From Chloroflexota bacterium (GTDB lineage Bacteria > Chloroflexota > Anaerolineae > Anaerolineales > VGOW01), in NCBI GenBank assembly GCA_016213135.1, contig JACRBQ010000070.1, positions 1 through 62,568 of the forward strand: a DNA stretch of 62,568 nucleotides. Direction: 5' to 3'. The notes below the pieces were generated by a model. It did no database searches and was not told the DNA's origin. It worked only from the letters and a program-made list of their open reading frames with translations. Below are positions 10,607 through 19,300 of the stretch, in pieces (the stretch's first letter is position 1; every line of letters begins with the position of its first letter). The translations under genes and the position numbers were made by a program.

Positions 10607-10682
10607 CTCAAAATGGTGGGGGCAGACCTGTGTGTCTGCCCTGGGCGAACACACAGGTTCGCCCCCACCCCCATTTTTTGAG
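10607..10682. repeat. Large imperfect palindrome in the 10.6-10.8 kb intergenic gap
   Basis: About 76 bases that fold on themselves. CTCAAAATGG at the left pairs with CCATTTTTTGAG at the right, then GGGGGC with GCCCCC, with inner arms containing ACCTGTGTGT and ACACACAGGT. It lies just downstream of the ParB/USP gene and could end its transcript, but its size and double-arm design look more like a REP/MITE-type palindromic element. The rest of the 220-base gap shows no gene. Confidence 0.6.
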
Positions 10683-10826
10683 ATGATGCCATTTCTTCCC
10701 TAATCCAAGGTAGGCCCCCCAGTACCGGAATGCCCTGCCTGTACTATCCACCCGCGCGCAGTTTCGCGGTACGATACTTGCGCTATCGGGCCGCCACCAG
10801 TCGCCCCGTTGCAATCGCGCCACATC

Positions 10827-11849
10827 ATGTCAGTCAACATTTTTCTTGCCACCACGGGCAACGGACTTGCCCGCGCCTCGCGTTCCTCCAACGGCCATTG
10901 GGCGGTGGAGGATGTGGAGATGAACCCGCCTCCGGTGTGCCTGGCAGCCGACCCGCTGGACCCGGCCCTGGTGTATACCGGGACACAGGGCGGGGGGGCG
11001 CTTCGTTCCACCGATGGGGGGCAGACGTGGCAACCCGCCGGCCTGGCGGGGCGCGTCGTCAAAGCCCTTGCCGTCAGCCGTGCCGAACCGGGCGCAATAT
11101 ATGCGGGAACAAAGAGCGCCGCGCAGATGTTTGTGTCGCGCGATCACGGCGCGCATTGGGATGAACTGGAATCATTCCGCCGCATCCCCTCTTGCCGCTT
11201 TTGGCTCTCGCCGGCCGAGCCGCCGTTCTCCGGGTACGTGCAAAGCATTGCCCTCTCGCCTACCGACCCCCGCGCGCTGATAGTGGGCATCGAGGCCGGG
11301 GCGGTGGTGCAATCGTCGGATGGCGGGTTGACGTGGACAGATCACCGGCCCGGCGCGTTGCGCGATTGCCACTCGCTGACGGCGCACGCGTTGCAGGGGG
11401 AGTGGGTGTACGAAGCAGGCGGCACGGGGGCCGGGGTGGCCTTCAGCCGCGACGGGGGCCGCACGTGGAAACAGCCCGCCGCCGGGTTGGATCGTCACTA
11501 CGGGTGGGCGTGCGCCGCCGATCCGCTGCGGCCCGATGTGTGGTATGCGTCCCTTTCCCCGATGTGGCTGCTCGCCAAACCCGGCGCACCCGCCGCACAC
11601 ATTGACGGCTACGCTCACGCGCATATATTTCGTTCGATGGGCGGCGCGCCGTGGGAGAAACTATCGGGCGGCTTGCCCCAGCCTCTCGACTACATGGCCT
11701 ATGCCCTGCTCACCGACCTGGCTGCGCCGGGGCGCTTGTACGCCGGACTGAGCAACGGCGACGTGTGGCAGACCACCGACTACGGCGACTCGTGGCACCG
11801 GCTGCCGTTCAACCTCAAAAGCATTCACCGGGCGCTGGCAATTCTCTAG
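10827..11849 (+). CDS. BNR/Asp-box beta-propeller (sialidase-like repeat) protein
   Basis: About 340 residues built from repeated propeller blades carrying Asp-box motifs: RSTDGGQTW, VSRDHGAHWD, QSSDGGLTWTD, SRDGGRTWK and TTDYGDSWH. Such proteins fold as six- to seven-bladed propellers; without the full arginine triad and other catalytic residues a sialidase activity cannot be assigned. No signal peptide is apparent. I prefer the ATG at 10827 (MSVNIFL) over one at 10809; neither has a clear Shine-Dalgarno. It is convergent with the MttB-like gene, and a perfect 33-bp double palindrome lies between them. Confidence 0.75.
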   Translation: MSVNIFLATTGNGLARASRSSNGHWAVEDVEMNPPPVCLAADPLDPALVYTGTQGGGALRSTDGGQTWQPAGLAGRVVKALAVSRAEPGAIYAGTKSAAQMFVSRDHGAHWDELESFRRIPSCRFWLSPAEPPFSGYVQSIALSPTDPRALIVGIEAGAVVQSSDGGLTWTDHRPGALRDCHSLTAHALQGEWVYEAGGTGAGVAFSRDGGRTWKQPAAGLDRHYGWACAADPLRPDVWYASLSPMWLLAKPGAPAAHIDGYAHAHIFRSMGGAPWEKLSGGLPQPLDYMAYALLTDLAAPGRLYAGLSNGDVWQTTDYGDSWHRLPFNLKSIHRALAIL

Positions 11850-11854
11850 TGTCA

Positions 11855-11887
11855 AGACCCTAAGGGTCTTCGAGACCCTTAGGGTCT
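11855..11887. repeat. 33-bp nested palindrome (copy 1), possible bidirectional terminator
   Basis: Arm AGACCCTAAGGGTCT, spacer TCG, arm AGACCCTTAGGGTCT. The arms are exact reverse complements, and each is itself nearly palindromic. It lies between two convergent genes, where it could act as a bidirectional terminator. A variant copy lies inside a coding region at 29702-29734, so it behaves as a dispersed repeat. Confidence 0.8.
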
Positions 11888-11927
11888 GAGTGCGGCGTAG
11901 TTCCGCCCGAAGTCGAAGGGGTCGCTG

Positions 11928-13475
11928 CTATCGCTTCCATTCGGTGCGCGGCCGGCGCTCGGCAAGCTCCTTGCGGCGCTGGGCCACAAATGCGTTGAGT
12001 TCCTCGGCAATCGCTTCGTTCAAATGCGGCTGCTGATAGTCTTTTAGCATTTGCTTCCAAATGCCGTTGGCCCGCACCACCGGATCGATCTTGCCTTCGG
12101 CCTCCCACTTTTCGTAGTTGTCCATGCTGAAAACTTTGTGCTGGTAAAAGGCAGTGTCGTAGTGGCGCATGGTGTGCTGCGCCCCCAGGAAGTGCTGCCC
12201 CGGCCCCACTTCGTCGTAGGCATCCCACGCAAAGTCTTCCTCTTCGAGCCTGATGCCGTTCGCCAGCCGGGCCACCACGCCGCACATTTCCAGATCGAGG
12301 ATGAACTTCTCGTATCCGGCGATGAGGCCGCCTTCCAGCCAACCGGCGGCGTGCAGCACAAAGTTGGTGCCGGATTGAATGGTGGGCCAGATGGTGCTGG
12401 CCGATTCGTACCCGGCCTGCGCATCGGGCACGCGCGAGGCGGTGAAGTTGCCGCCGGATCGGTAGGGGATGCCGTAGCGCCGCGCCATTTGCGCGCCGGC
12501 GTAAAGGGCCAGCGCGTCCTCGGCGGTGCCGAAGCACGGCGCGCCGCTCTTCATGTCGATGTTGGCGAGGAACGATCCGTAGACCACGGGAGTGCCGGGG
12601 TTGAGCATTTGGGCGTAACACATGCCGAACAGCGCTTCGGCGTTTTGCTGGGCGATGGTGGCGGCCATGGTGGTGGGCGACATGGCCCCGGCGATGATGA
12701 ACGGCGTGACCAGCACCGCCTGCCCGGCGCGGGCGTACACTTCCAGCGCGCCAAACATCCGGTCGTCGAAGCGCATGGGGCTGGAGGCGTTGATGAGCGA
12801 AATGGTGGCCGGGTTTTGGGCAATGGCTTCCTCGCCGAAGAGGATGCGGCATAGGGTCACCGTGTCCCGCGCGTTGTCGGCGTGGGTCACGCTGCCCATG
12901 AAGGCCTTGTCGCTCAGGGTGATGTGGGCCATCAGCATGTCGAGGTGGCGCTCGCGCACATCCACGTCGTTAGGCTCGCACAGCGTGCCGCCGTTGTGGT
13001 GCATTTGCTCGGCCATATAGGTCAGCCTGGCAAAATTGCGGAAGTCTTCAAGCGTGGCGCGGCGGCGGCCCATGTCGAGGCTGCCGGCAAAGGGCGGGCC
13101 GTAGACCGGGGCAAAAATGGTGGTGCGCCCGCCGAACTCCAGTGTGTTGGCCGGGTTGCGGGCTATTTGCGTAAACGTCGAGGGCGCCATCCGCAAAAAG
13201 TGCATCAGCGTATCCTCGTCGACCTTCACCACATCGCCTTCCACCTTTGCGCCATTGGCTCTAAAGGCCTCGCGGGCGGGGGGGTAATCCACAATGAGGA
13301 TGCCGGGGTTCGACAGCAGGCGCATGGAGGCTTTGTGGATCAATTCGACGCCTTCCGGCGACAGTATTTCCGTGAACGGCAGTTTGTTGTGGATGGGCTT
13401 GATTCCCCCCGAGCGGCTCGGTCCGCCGGGGCGGCGGGCTTCGCGGCGGCGGGCGCGGCGATCTTGATCCGACAT
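11928..13475 (-). CDS. MttB-family (trimethylamine methyltransferase-like) protein, non-pyrrolysine
   Basis: COG5598/MttB-family corrinoid-dependent methyltransferase homologue, 515 residues. The N-terminus is basic (RRARRREARR); the TIM-barrel core includes GGRTTIFAPVYGPPF, NDVDVRERHLDML and the C-terminal ...DYQQPHLNEAIAEELNAFV typical of the family. There is no in-frame amber codon, so it belongs to the large non-pyrrolysine branch. Characterised members of that branch demethylate glycine betaine, carnitine, proline betaine or similar quaternary amines. No corrinoid protein (MtbC/MtgC type) or activation protein is encoded nearby, so its partners must lie elsewhere. The substrate is unknown. 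Confidence 0.85.
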   Translation of the reverse strand: MSDQDRRARRREARRPGGPSRSGGIKPIHNKLPFTEILSPEGVELIHKASMRLLSNPGILIVDYPPAREAFRANGAKVEGDVVKVDEDTLMHFLRMAPSTFTQIARNPANTLEFGGRTTIFAPVYGPPFAGSLDMGRRRATLEDFRNFARLTYMAEQMHHNGGTLCEPNDVDVRERHLDMLMAHITLSDKAFMGSVTHADNARDTVTLCRILFGEEAIAQNPATISLINASSPMRFDDRMFGALEVYARAGQAVLVTPFIIAGAMSPTTMAATIAQQNAEALFGMCYAQMLNPGTPVVYGSFLANIDMKSGAPCFGTAEDALALYAGAQMARRYGIPYRSGGNFTASRVPDAQAGYESASTIWPTIQSGTNFVLHAAGWLEGGLIAGYEKFILDLEMCGVVARLANGIRLEEEDFAWDAYDEVGPGQHFLGAQHTMRHYDTAFYQHKVFSMDNYEKWEAEGKIDPVVRANGIWKQMLKDYQQPHLNEAIAEELNAFVAQRRKELAERRPRTEWKR

Positions 13476-13584
13476 GGAGGGCGTGTCCTTTCAGTGGAAG
13501 CGGGCGACTTGGGAGATCAAACTGAGGGGCGACCGGTCGGCGGTAGTTTAATGGATTGCGGAGGTTATATCAAGGATGAGTTGC

Positions 13585-13929
13585 GTGCGTAACTGGCACG
13601 CGCCGCTCCCTGTATCGGCAAAACGCTGGTAGTCAAGGCCCTGGCGGTGACTACATTGGAGCGCGAAAAGCATTCCGACCCGCTGGATGCGATTCGACCG
13701 GCGGTGGATCTGAACGACATTCTGGTATTGCAGCAGCAAGCCCGCGCGGTGGGTGTGGTGTGCCCGTTGAAGCTTCATTCGCAACCGCAGTTTTGTGGCG
13801 CCGGACGACATCGAGTCGGCGGCCCCGGTGGTGATGGGCCACCGCATGTTGACCCGCGCCCGCCGCGCGGAAACGGCGCGCAAGCTGGTGGCGCAGGCGC
13901 TCTGCGAAGTCAAAGTGCCTGTACAATGA
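13585..13929 (+). pseudogene. Relic of a MoxR-type AAA+ ATPase
   Basis: Fragments of a MoxR ATPase survive in two frames. A Walker-A-like CIGKTLVVKALA is joined directly to EREKHSDPLDAIRPAVDL and ILVLQQQARAV, normally found much further along the protein, so the central AAA module is deleted. After a frame change, FVAPDDIESAAPVVMGHRM and KLVAQALCEVKVPVQ reproduce the usual MoxR C-terminus and stop at 13929. The stop overlaps the start of the methyltransferase-nuclease gene (ATGA). The relic is not translatable as one protein. It may mark the site where the restriction-modification gene entered. Confidence 0.65.
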
Positions 13930-16556
13930 GACCTATGCAAGGTGTCGAATCTCCGTGGGTTACCGTCTGGGAAAAATACTGCGTCGGCCACAGCCGAGAA
14001 ATATTAGACTCGGCGGATTGGCTGTTGGATTTTCCCGTATGGGATGAAAGTGAACCGACTCCTATTGCGGTAAGCGACTGGCTTGGGCGGCTGTTTTGCA
14101 TCCATTTTTCGGAAAGCTCGCGGAAGTCCAAAGGGCAATATTTCACATCCCCGTCCGTCGCCCGCTTTATGACCGGCCTGCCAACGAATCTGGATAGCAC
14201 AACATGGTTGCTGGAGCCGGCGGCTGGCGCAGGGATTCTAGTGGCTGCGGTCGCGGAGGAATTCGTCGCCCATTCAAAACGGGGCGCGCTGCGGGTTACG
14301 GCATATGAAGAGGACCCTGATTTATCCGCTATTCTCGCTATAGCGCTGGGTTTTACCCGGCACTGGCTCAAGAAGCATGACATCAGGCTGAAATACGAGG
14401 TCGTCTCAGAAGATTTCATTGTCAGTAATGCTCATCTTCTCCGGCCGGCGCCGTTGTTGGATGACTCTATTCTTTCGGTTGCGCCGAACTTGATTGTAGC
14501 CAACCCGCCGTATTTCAAAATCCCAAAGTCGGACTCGCGGGCGTCTTTGCTGCGCGAAGTTGTGCACGGTCAACCGAACATCTATAGTCTGTTCATGGCG
14601 GCCGCTGCCAAGATGCTGGCGCCGGGCGGCCAATTGGTCTTCATCACGCCGCGGAGCTTTTGCTCGGGGCCTTATTTCCGGCAGTTTCGCCACTGGTTTT
14701 TTAGCTGCGTCGCCTTGACTCGGGTGCACCTCTTTGAGTCGCGAACGGCGGCCTTTCGGCATGATGATATCCTTCAAGAAAATGTGATCGTAGCCGGCGT
14801 AAAGCAGTCGGCGCAGTTTGCAACTGTAGGCATTTCAACTAGCTCTGGGCGGGATGATCTTGAGACGGTTGCTGTTCGCAACCTGCCGGGGCAGGAGGTG
14901 TTGGATCTATCCACCCACGAAGCAGTCTTGAATATTCCCACCAATGGCGGTGACGGACGAATCCGATCCGCTTTTGCGCGCTGGCCCGATCGTTTGGGGA
15001 CTCTCGGCATGAAAGTCTCTACCGGGCCTATAGTTCCATTTCGGACACCTGCATTGGGAGGGGATGCCAACGGCAGCCCAACTGCGCCGTTGCTCTGGAT
15101 CCAAAACGTCAGTCGGATGAAGGTCGTATGGCCGCTAAGCGAATTCGCCAAGCCGCAGCATGTGCTGGTGAATGCCGAAACGCTGACATTGCTGCTCCCC
15201 AACCGCAACTACGTTTTGGTGCGGCGCTTCAGCCCGAAAGAGGAAAACAGCCGGATAACTGCCGCGCCATACTTTGCCGACCAGTTCTCGGATGAAGTTG
15301 TGGGTATAGAGAACCACCTCAACTACATTTATCGCCCGACAGTTGGCCTCACCGAAGCTGAGACCGTTGGTTTGGCGGCTTTCCTGAATTCGCTCTGGGT
15401 AGATCAGTATTTCCGTTTGTCGAGCGGGAATACTCAGGTCAGCGCCACTGAGTTGCGCACCCTGCCATTTCCGCCGCTCGCCTATCTGCAACGTATTGGT
15501 GAAAGCCTATTGCGGAGCAAAACCGATGCGAGTGCGGCTCTGATCAACGACGTTGTTGGTCAAGAGCTTAATCTCACGCTGGATCCGCCTGACACTTACG
15601 GAGGACATATGCCAAAATTGGAGGAAGCCAAAGACCTGCTCGCCCAATTGGGTTTGCCGCCGGCGCAAAGAAATGAGATGGCGGCGCTGACGCTTTTGGC
15701 AATGGCTGATTTGGGCCAGGCCAGCGCATGGAAAGATGCATCCCGGCGTAGCATTCGTGTCCACGATATTATCCAATTCATTGAGCAACGTTACCACCGC
15801 CGCTATGCCGAGAACACCCGTGAAACAATTCGTAGACAGGTGCTTCACCAATTTGAGCAAGCCCGGTTGGTTGACCTCAACCCAGACGACCCGAACCTGG
15901 CGACGAACAGCCCAAAAACCCACTATGCTCTTTCTGAAGATGTCTTACCTGTAATCCGTACCTATGGCGCAGTCTCCTTCAGCAACCAGCTTCGGAAGTT
16001 CCAAGGCGATCACGGCGTTTTGCTGGAGTCATATCAGCGGCGGCGGGTTCAAACTCTCATACCGCTGAAAGATTCCACTGGTCAGGAATGGCATTTGTCA
16101 CCAGGCAGACACAATCAACTTCAAGTGGCTGTCGTTGAGCAGTTTGCGCCGCGTTTCGCGCCTGGCGCCAAGCTGCTCTACCTCGGGGATACGGCGAACA
16201 AATCGCTATTAATGGACACGCGCGCCTTGCGAAAACTGGGCTACCCGGTTGACAAGCATGGTAAGTTGCCTGACATTGTTTTGTACGTGCCGAGAACTAA
16301 AACGCTCTTTCTTGTCGAGGCTGTTACCTCGCACGGCCCCGTCTCGCCCAAGCGCAAGCACGAACTTGAGTCCCAGCTTTCGGAAAGTACAGCCAGCCGA
16401 ATATACGTCAGCGCATTTCCCAATTTCAAAGAGTATCTTCGCCATGCCGGTGACATAGCGTGGGAGACTGAGATATGGATTGCAGAGGCCCCCGATCATT
16501 TGATTCACTATAACGGAGACAAATTTCTGCGCCCACGCCGGAGCAGGCAGCCTTGA
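13926..16556 (+). CDS. Single-chain restriction-modification enzyme: N6-adenine methyltransferase fused to BsuBI/PstI-type endonuclease
   Basis: An 876-residue fusion. The methyltransferase half shows motif X GQYFTSPSVARFM (about 71-83), motif I EPAAGAGIL (about 97) and catalytic NPPYFKI at 193, then a target-recognition region. From residue 562 (MPKLEEAKDLLAQLGLPPAQ) it reads as a complete BsuBI/PstI-family enzyme of about 315 residues, the length of free BsuBI/PstI. This part has a helical N-domain and the nuclease core with LSPGRHNQL, FAPRFAPGAKLLYLGDT, KLPDIVLY, FLVEAVTSHGPVSPKRK and WETEIWIAEAPDH. PstI and BsuBI cut CTGCAG; a related site is possible but unproven. An internal GGAGG and ATG at 15600-15611 could give a separate nuclease. 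Translation may start at 13926 or 13935. Confidence 0.9.
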   Translation: MRPMQGVESPWVTVWEKYCVGHSREILDSADWLLDFPVWDESEPTPIAVSDWLGRLFCIHFSESSRKSKGQYFTSPSVARFMTGLPTNLDSTTWLLEPAAGAGILVAAVAEEFVAHSKRGALRVTAYEEDPDLSAILAIALGFTRHWLKKHDIRLKYEVVSEDFIVSNAHLLRPAPLLDDSILSVAPNLIVANPPYFKIPKSDSRASLLREVVHGQPNIYSLFMAAAAKMLAPGGQLVFITPRSFCSGPYFRQFRHWFFSCVALTRVHLFESRTAAFRHDDILQENVIVAGVKQSAQFATVGISTSSGRDDLETVAVRNLPGQEVLDLSTHEAVLNIPTNGGDGRIRSAFARWPDRLGTLGMKVSTGPIVPFRTPALGGDANGSPTAPLLWIQNVSRMKVVWPLSEFAKPQHVLVNAETLTLLLPNRNYVLVRRFSPKEENSRITAAPYFADQFSDEVVGIENHLNYIYRPTVGLTEAETVGLAAFLNSLWVDQYFRLSSGNTQVSATELRTLPFPPLAYLQRIGESLLRSKTDASAALINDVVGQELNLTLDPPDTYGGHMPKLEEAKDLLAQLGLPPAQRNEMAALTLLAMADLGQASAWKDASRRSIRVHDIIQFIEQRYHRRYAENTRETIRRQVLHQFEQARLVDLNPDDPNLATNSPKTHYALSEDVLPVIRTYGAVSFSNQLRKFQGDHGVLLESYQRRRVQTLIPLKDSTGQEWHLSPGRHNQLQVAVVEQFAPRFAPGAKLLYLGDTANKSLLMDTRALRKLGYPVDKHGKLPDIVLYVPRTKTLFLVEAVTSHGPVSPKRKHELESQLSESTASRIYVSAFPNFKEYLRHAGDIAWETEIWIAEAPDHLIHYNGDKFLRPRRSRQP
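15600..15611 (+). promoter_or_regulatory. Internal Shine-Dalgarno and in-frame ATG at the methyltransferase/nuclease junction
   Basis: GGAGG (15600-15604), four bases, then ATG (15609-15611), exactly where the BsuBI/PstI-like domain begins and in the same frame as the fusion. It looks like the ribosome-binding site of a formerly separate nuclease gene, kept after the intervening stop was lost. Confidence 0.65.
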
Positions 16557-16677
16557 CGTGCCCCCCTCCCACGCACACTCTTTCCTCGTCATGTACGGTG
16601 GTGTGAGATGGGGCGGTTAGCCGCCGCCCCGTACTCAATTGTTTTGCCTGCAATGTTGGCTATGCGCCCGATTCGGT

Positions 16678-16893
16678 TCACGGAGTGGGCGTGGGCGGAG
16701 GGGTGAGCACGGTGCCGGGAGGCAGAAAGCGCTTCATGTCGGACACCTGTATTTTGAGCGCATGACGGCACTTGGGACAATTTTCTACGTGGTGCAGGGC
16801 CTGGGTGGCCTGGGCTGCGCTCACGGCCGCGATGAGGGTATCGCGGCTCATGGTGTAAGACCAGCCGCACCACTGGCAACGGACTTTGTACAT
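16678..16893 (-). CDS. Small zinc-ribbon protein
   Basis: A 71-residue protein with two cysteine knuckles, CQWC near residue 6 and CPKC near residue 41, which could bind one zinc. Between them is a short helical segment (TLIAAVSAAQATQALHHVE), and the C-terminus is proline-rich (PPPTPTP). GGAGG lies upstream of the ATG at 16893. No specific function can be assigned. It sits between the restriction-modification gene (convergent) and the DMT transporter (same strand, about 80 bases upstream). Confidence 0.65.
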   Translation of the reverse strand: MYKVRCQWCGWSYTMSRDTLIAAVSAAQATQALHHVENCPKCRHALKIQVSDMKRFLPPGTVLTPPPTPTP

Positions 16894-16976
16894 AAAACCT
16901 CCTTGAGTGGCGGCGGGCGCGGAGCCGTGCGGCATGCGCCGTGGCGTGCGGCCCGTCGCCCGTTGCCGCCATTGTA

Positions 16977-17903
16977 TCACTGCCGTTGCCGCGAGGCGAG
17001 CAAGATGCCGATGAGAATGAATGCGCCGCCCAGCAGTTTGAGGGGCGCGGGCACTTGCTGCAACAGAATGAAGGCCAGCACGGTGGAGCCGATGGGTTCG
17101 CCGAGGATGGTGACGGCTACGTAAGTGGCCGAGAGGTAGCGCAACGCCCAGTTGAAGGCCGAGTGTCCGATCAGTTGCGGCACGACGGCCAGCACGACTA
17201 TCCAGAAATACGCCGTCGGGCTGTAGCCAAAGAGCGGAATGCGACGAGCGAATACGGTGAGGAGCAGGGTGATGGCGGCCGCGCTGTAGCCGATGAAGAT
17301 GTATGCGACCAGCGACAGCTTGGCCCGCAGCGCGCGGCCGAGGAGCAGGTATCCGGCAAAGGCGGCAGCGCCGGCCAGGGCCAGCAGGTCGCCCACGAAG
17401 GCGCGCCCCCGCACAAATTGGGCCACAGGCGGGCAAACAAGGTTGCCACCAGTCAGGGCGCATGCGTCCGCCAGCCCAACCAGAGCCGCGCCGATCGTCG
17501 TGAGCGCCAATCCGCCCAACAGTGCCCGGCCGAATCGTTCCCGCCACAACAACCACGAGAACAGTCCGACGAAGAGCGGCGAGATGCTGACCAGCACCAC
17601 CGAGCTGGCAATGGCCGTGTATTGCAGCGAAGTGATCCACGTGCCGAAGTGCAGCCCGAGGAAGAGGCCGGCGCCGGCGGCCAGCAGCCAATCGCGGCGG
17701 CTGAGGCGCAGCAGTTCGGGCCGGTAGCGCGCCCAGGCCAGCGGCGCCAGAGCCAACGAGGCGAACACCAGCCGGTAGGCGGCTACCCCCAGCGGCGGCG
17801 CGCCTGCCTGCAGGGCGGCATGGATGATGAGCGACGCGGCCGAGACGGCGGGCAGGCCGATGATAATTCCGATGTAGGGATGGATCGGAGGTTTCGAGGG
17901 CAT
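16977..17903 (-). CDS. EamA/DMT-superfamily inner-membrane transporter
   Basis: About 308 residues forming ten predicted transmembrane helices in two five-helix EamA repeats, the layout of drug/metabolite transporters such as RhaT and YdcZ relatives. The second repeat ends with the typical WALRYLSATYVAVTILGEPIGST segment split across helices 8-10. The substrate (metabolite export or uptake) cannot be deduced. I chose the ATG at 17903; a longer form from 17939 would overlap the promoter of the divergent superoxide dismutase gene. Confidence 0.85.
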   Translation of the reverse strand: MPSKPPIHPYIGIIIGLPAVSAASLIIHAALQAGAPPLGVAAYRLVFASLALAPLAWARYRPELLRLSRRDWLLAAGAGLFLGLHFGTWITSLQYTAIASSVVLVSISPLFVGLFSWLLWRERFGRALLGGLALTTIGAALVGLADACALTGGNLVCPPVAQFVRGRAFVGDLLALAGAAAFAGYLLLGRALRAKLSLVAYIFIGYSAAAITLLLTVFARRIPLFGYSPTAYFWIVVLAVVPQLIGHSAFNWALRYLSATYVAVTILGEPIGSTVLAFILLQQVPAPLKLLGGAFILIGILLASRQRQ

Positions 17904-17907
17904 TCGC

Positions 17908-17936
17908 TTGACAAGCCTATTCTCTAAAGATAGAAT
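17908..17936 (+). promoter_or_regulatory. Sigma-70 promoter of the superoxide dismutase gene
   Basis: A near-consensus promoter: TTGACA (17908-17913), 17-base spacer, TAGAAT (17931-17936). It is followed by a leader of about 75 bases, then AAGGAG and the ATG at 18016. It starts five bases upstream of the divergent DMT transporter start. Confidence 0.75.
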
Positions 17937-18015
17937 CACGGTGCTTCGTTAATACTACCCTCAATATCATTGCCGGACGAATTGGAATCCGGCCCTCACG
18001 CTCAAGGAGATTACC

Positions 18016-18624
18016 ATGGCCTACGAACTGCCGAAACTGCCCTATGCATTTGACGCATTGGAGCCGCACATTGACGCCCGCACGATGGAAATTCATCATG
18101 GCAAGCATCATCAGGCGTATATTACCAACGTGAACAAGGCGCTGGAGGGGCAAGCCGCTCTTTCGGCGAAAAGCGTGGAGGCCCTGATTTCGGATTTGAA
18201 CAGCGTGCCGGAAGCCGTCCGCACTGCGGTGCGCAACAACGGCGGCGGGCATGCCAACCACTCCATGTTCTGGACGAGCATGAAGAAGGGCGGTGGCGGC
18301 GAGCCGGGCGGCGATTTGAGCGCCGCCATCGCCGCGGCTTTTGGCAGCGTGGCCGGGTTCAAAGAGAAGTTCAACGCCGCGGGCATGGGCCGCTTTGGCA
18401 GCGGCTGGGCGTGGCTGTCGTTGAGCAAGGGCGTGCTGGAAGTGCACTCTACCGCCAATCAGGATAGCCCGCTGATGGAAGGCAAGACGCCGCTGTTGGG
18501 CTGTGATGTGTGGGAACATGCCTATTATCTTAATTACCAAAACCGCCGCGCCGACTACCTGGCCGCATGGTGGAATTTGGTAGACTGGGACGCTGTTGCC
18601 GCCCGGTATGCGGATGCCAAATAA
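18016..18624 (+). CDS. sodA: Superoxide dismutase, Fe/Mn type
   Basis: Converts superoxide to hydrogen peroxide and oxygen; cytosolic, 202 residues, full length. Metal ligands are visible: His in HHGKHHQAY (near 27), His in NHSMFW (near 80), and Asp and His in [15 protein letters not shown] (near 162-166). The family signature DVWEHAYY is intact. Fe versus Mn cannot be decided from the sequence alone. Strong Shine-Dalgarno AAGGAG and a near-consensus promoter lie upstream, suggesting good expression. A ferredoxin gene follows after about 50 bases and may share the transcript. Confidence 0.96.
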   Translation: MAYELPKLPYAFDALEPHIDARTMEIHHGKHHQAYITNVNKALEGQAALSAKSVEALISDLNSVPEAVRTAVRNNGGGHANHSMFWTSMKKGGGGEPGGDLSAAIAAAFGSVAGFKEKFNAAGMGRFGSGWAWLSLSKGVLEVHSTANQDSPLMEGKTPLLGCDVWEHAYYLNYQNRRADYLAAWWNLVDWDAVAARYADAK

Positions 18625-18677
18625 TCAATCTAACGGCGAGTGCCGTTTAATTCATCGGATACTTTTAGGAGACAACA

Positions 18678-19097
18678 ATGACCCATATCATTACCAGCCT
18701 GTGCTTGCGCGACGGGGGTTGCGTGGAAGTTTGCCCGGTGGAATGTATCATCCCCGGCAAACCGGAGGCCGAGTGGCCGTGGTATTACATCGACCCCGAC
18801 ACTTGCATTGACTGCGGCGCCTGCATCCCCGAATGCCCTTACGAGGCGATCTTCCCTGAGGATGAAGTGCTCGCCGACTACGCCGCGAAGGGCAACAACG
18901 CCGACGGCACGCCGCAGCGTATCAGCACTGCCGACGGAACCGAAGTCTACGACGGCCACAACGACAAGGGCGAGGCCGTGCATCTGGAGCACACGCGCAC
19001 ACTGGCCGCGGGCGAGGTGGTTGACCTGCGCGACGGCATTCAACCGAACTACGACTTCTTCAAGACCGGCCCCGGCTACAAAGCCATCGGCAAGTAA
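18678..19097 (+). CDS. Ferredoxin with two Fe-S cluster motifs
   Basis: A 139-residue electron carrier. The N-terminal 60 residues hold two cluster-binding patterns: a variant first motif (CLRDGGCVEVCPVECI) of the kind seen in 7Fe/8Fe ferredoxins, and a standard second motif (CIDCGACIPECPYEAI). The C-terminal 75 residues are an acidic extension without known domain, so the protein is longer than minimal ferredoxins. The start follows a good AGGAG. It lies downstream of superoxide dismutase and ends in a clear rho-independent terminator. The redox partner is unknown. Confidence 0.9.
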   Translation: MTHIITSLCLRDGGCVEVCPVECIIPGKPEAEWPWYYIDPDTCIDCGACIPECPYEAIFPEDEVLADYAAKGNNADGTPQRISTADGTEVYDGHNDKGEAVHLEHTRTLAAGEVVDLRDGIQPNYDFFKTGPGYKAIGK

Positions 19098-19125
19098 TCG
19101 GGCCGTTTTCGGCAAAGCTATGGAG

Positions 19126-19157
19126 AGGGAGCCAATCGCCGGCTCCCTCTTTTTTTG
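19126..19157 (+). terminator. Rho-independent terminator of the sod-ferredoxin unit
   Basis: Stem GAGGGAGCC / GGCTCCCTC around a short loop, followed directly by a run of seven T. It lies 28 bases after the ferredoxin stop. Confidence 0.85.
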
Positions 19158-19300
19158 TTGGGCCGGCACGGTGATTGTGCCGAACGGCAGTGGAATTGCG
19201 GCAATCTGTCATTTGACGTTTGGCTTGCCGAAGGATATATTTTTGGTATTCAAATTTCTTCGTCATCCGTTGCATCCGTTGACGAAATCGGGAGGGATTT

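Noticed and set aside
11928-13475. Pyrrolysine-containing trimethylamine methyltransferase
   Set aside because: The reading frame has no internal amber codon, so it is the non-pyrrolysine branch.
13647-13925. In-frame N-terminal extension of the methyltransferase-nuclease fusion
   Set aside because: The extra 93 codons partly encode MoxR remnants, then out-of-frame sequence. The real start is at 13926 or 13935.
16894-17691. Upstream extension of the zinc-ribbon protein through the DMT transporter
   Set aside because: The extension overlaps a well-supported membrane-protein gene on the same strand; GGAGG and ATG at 16893 explain the small protein.
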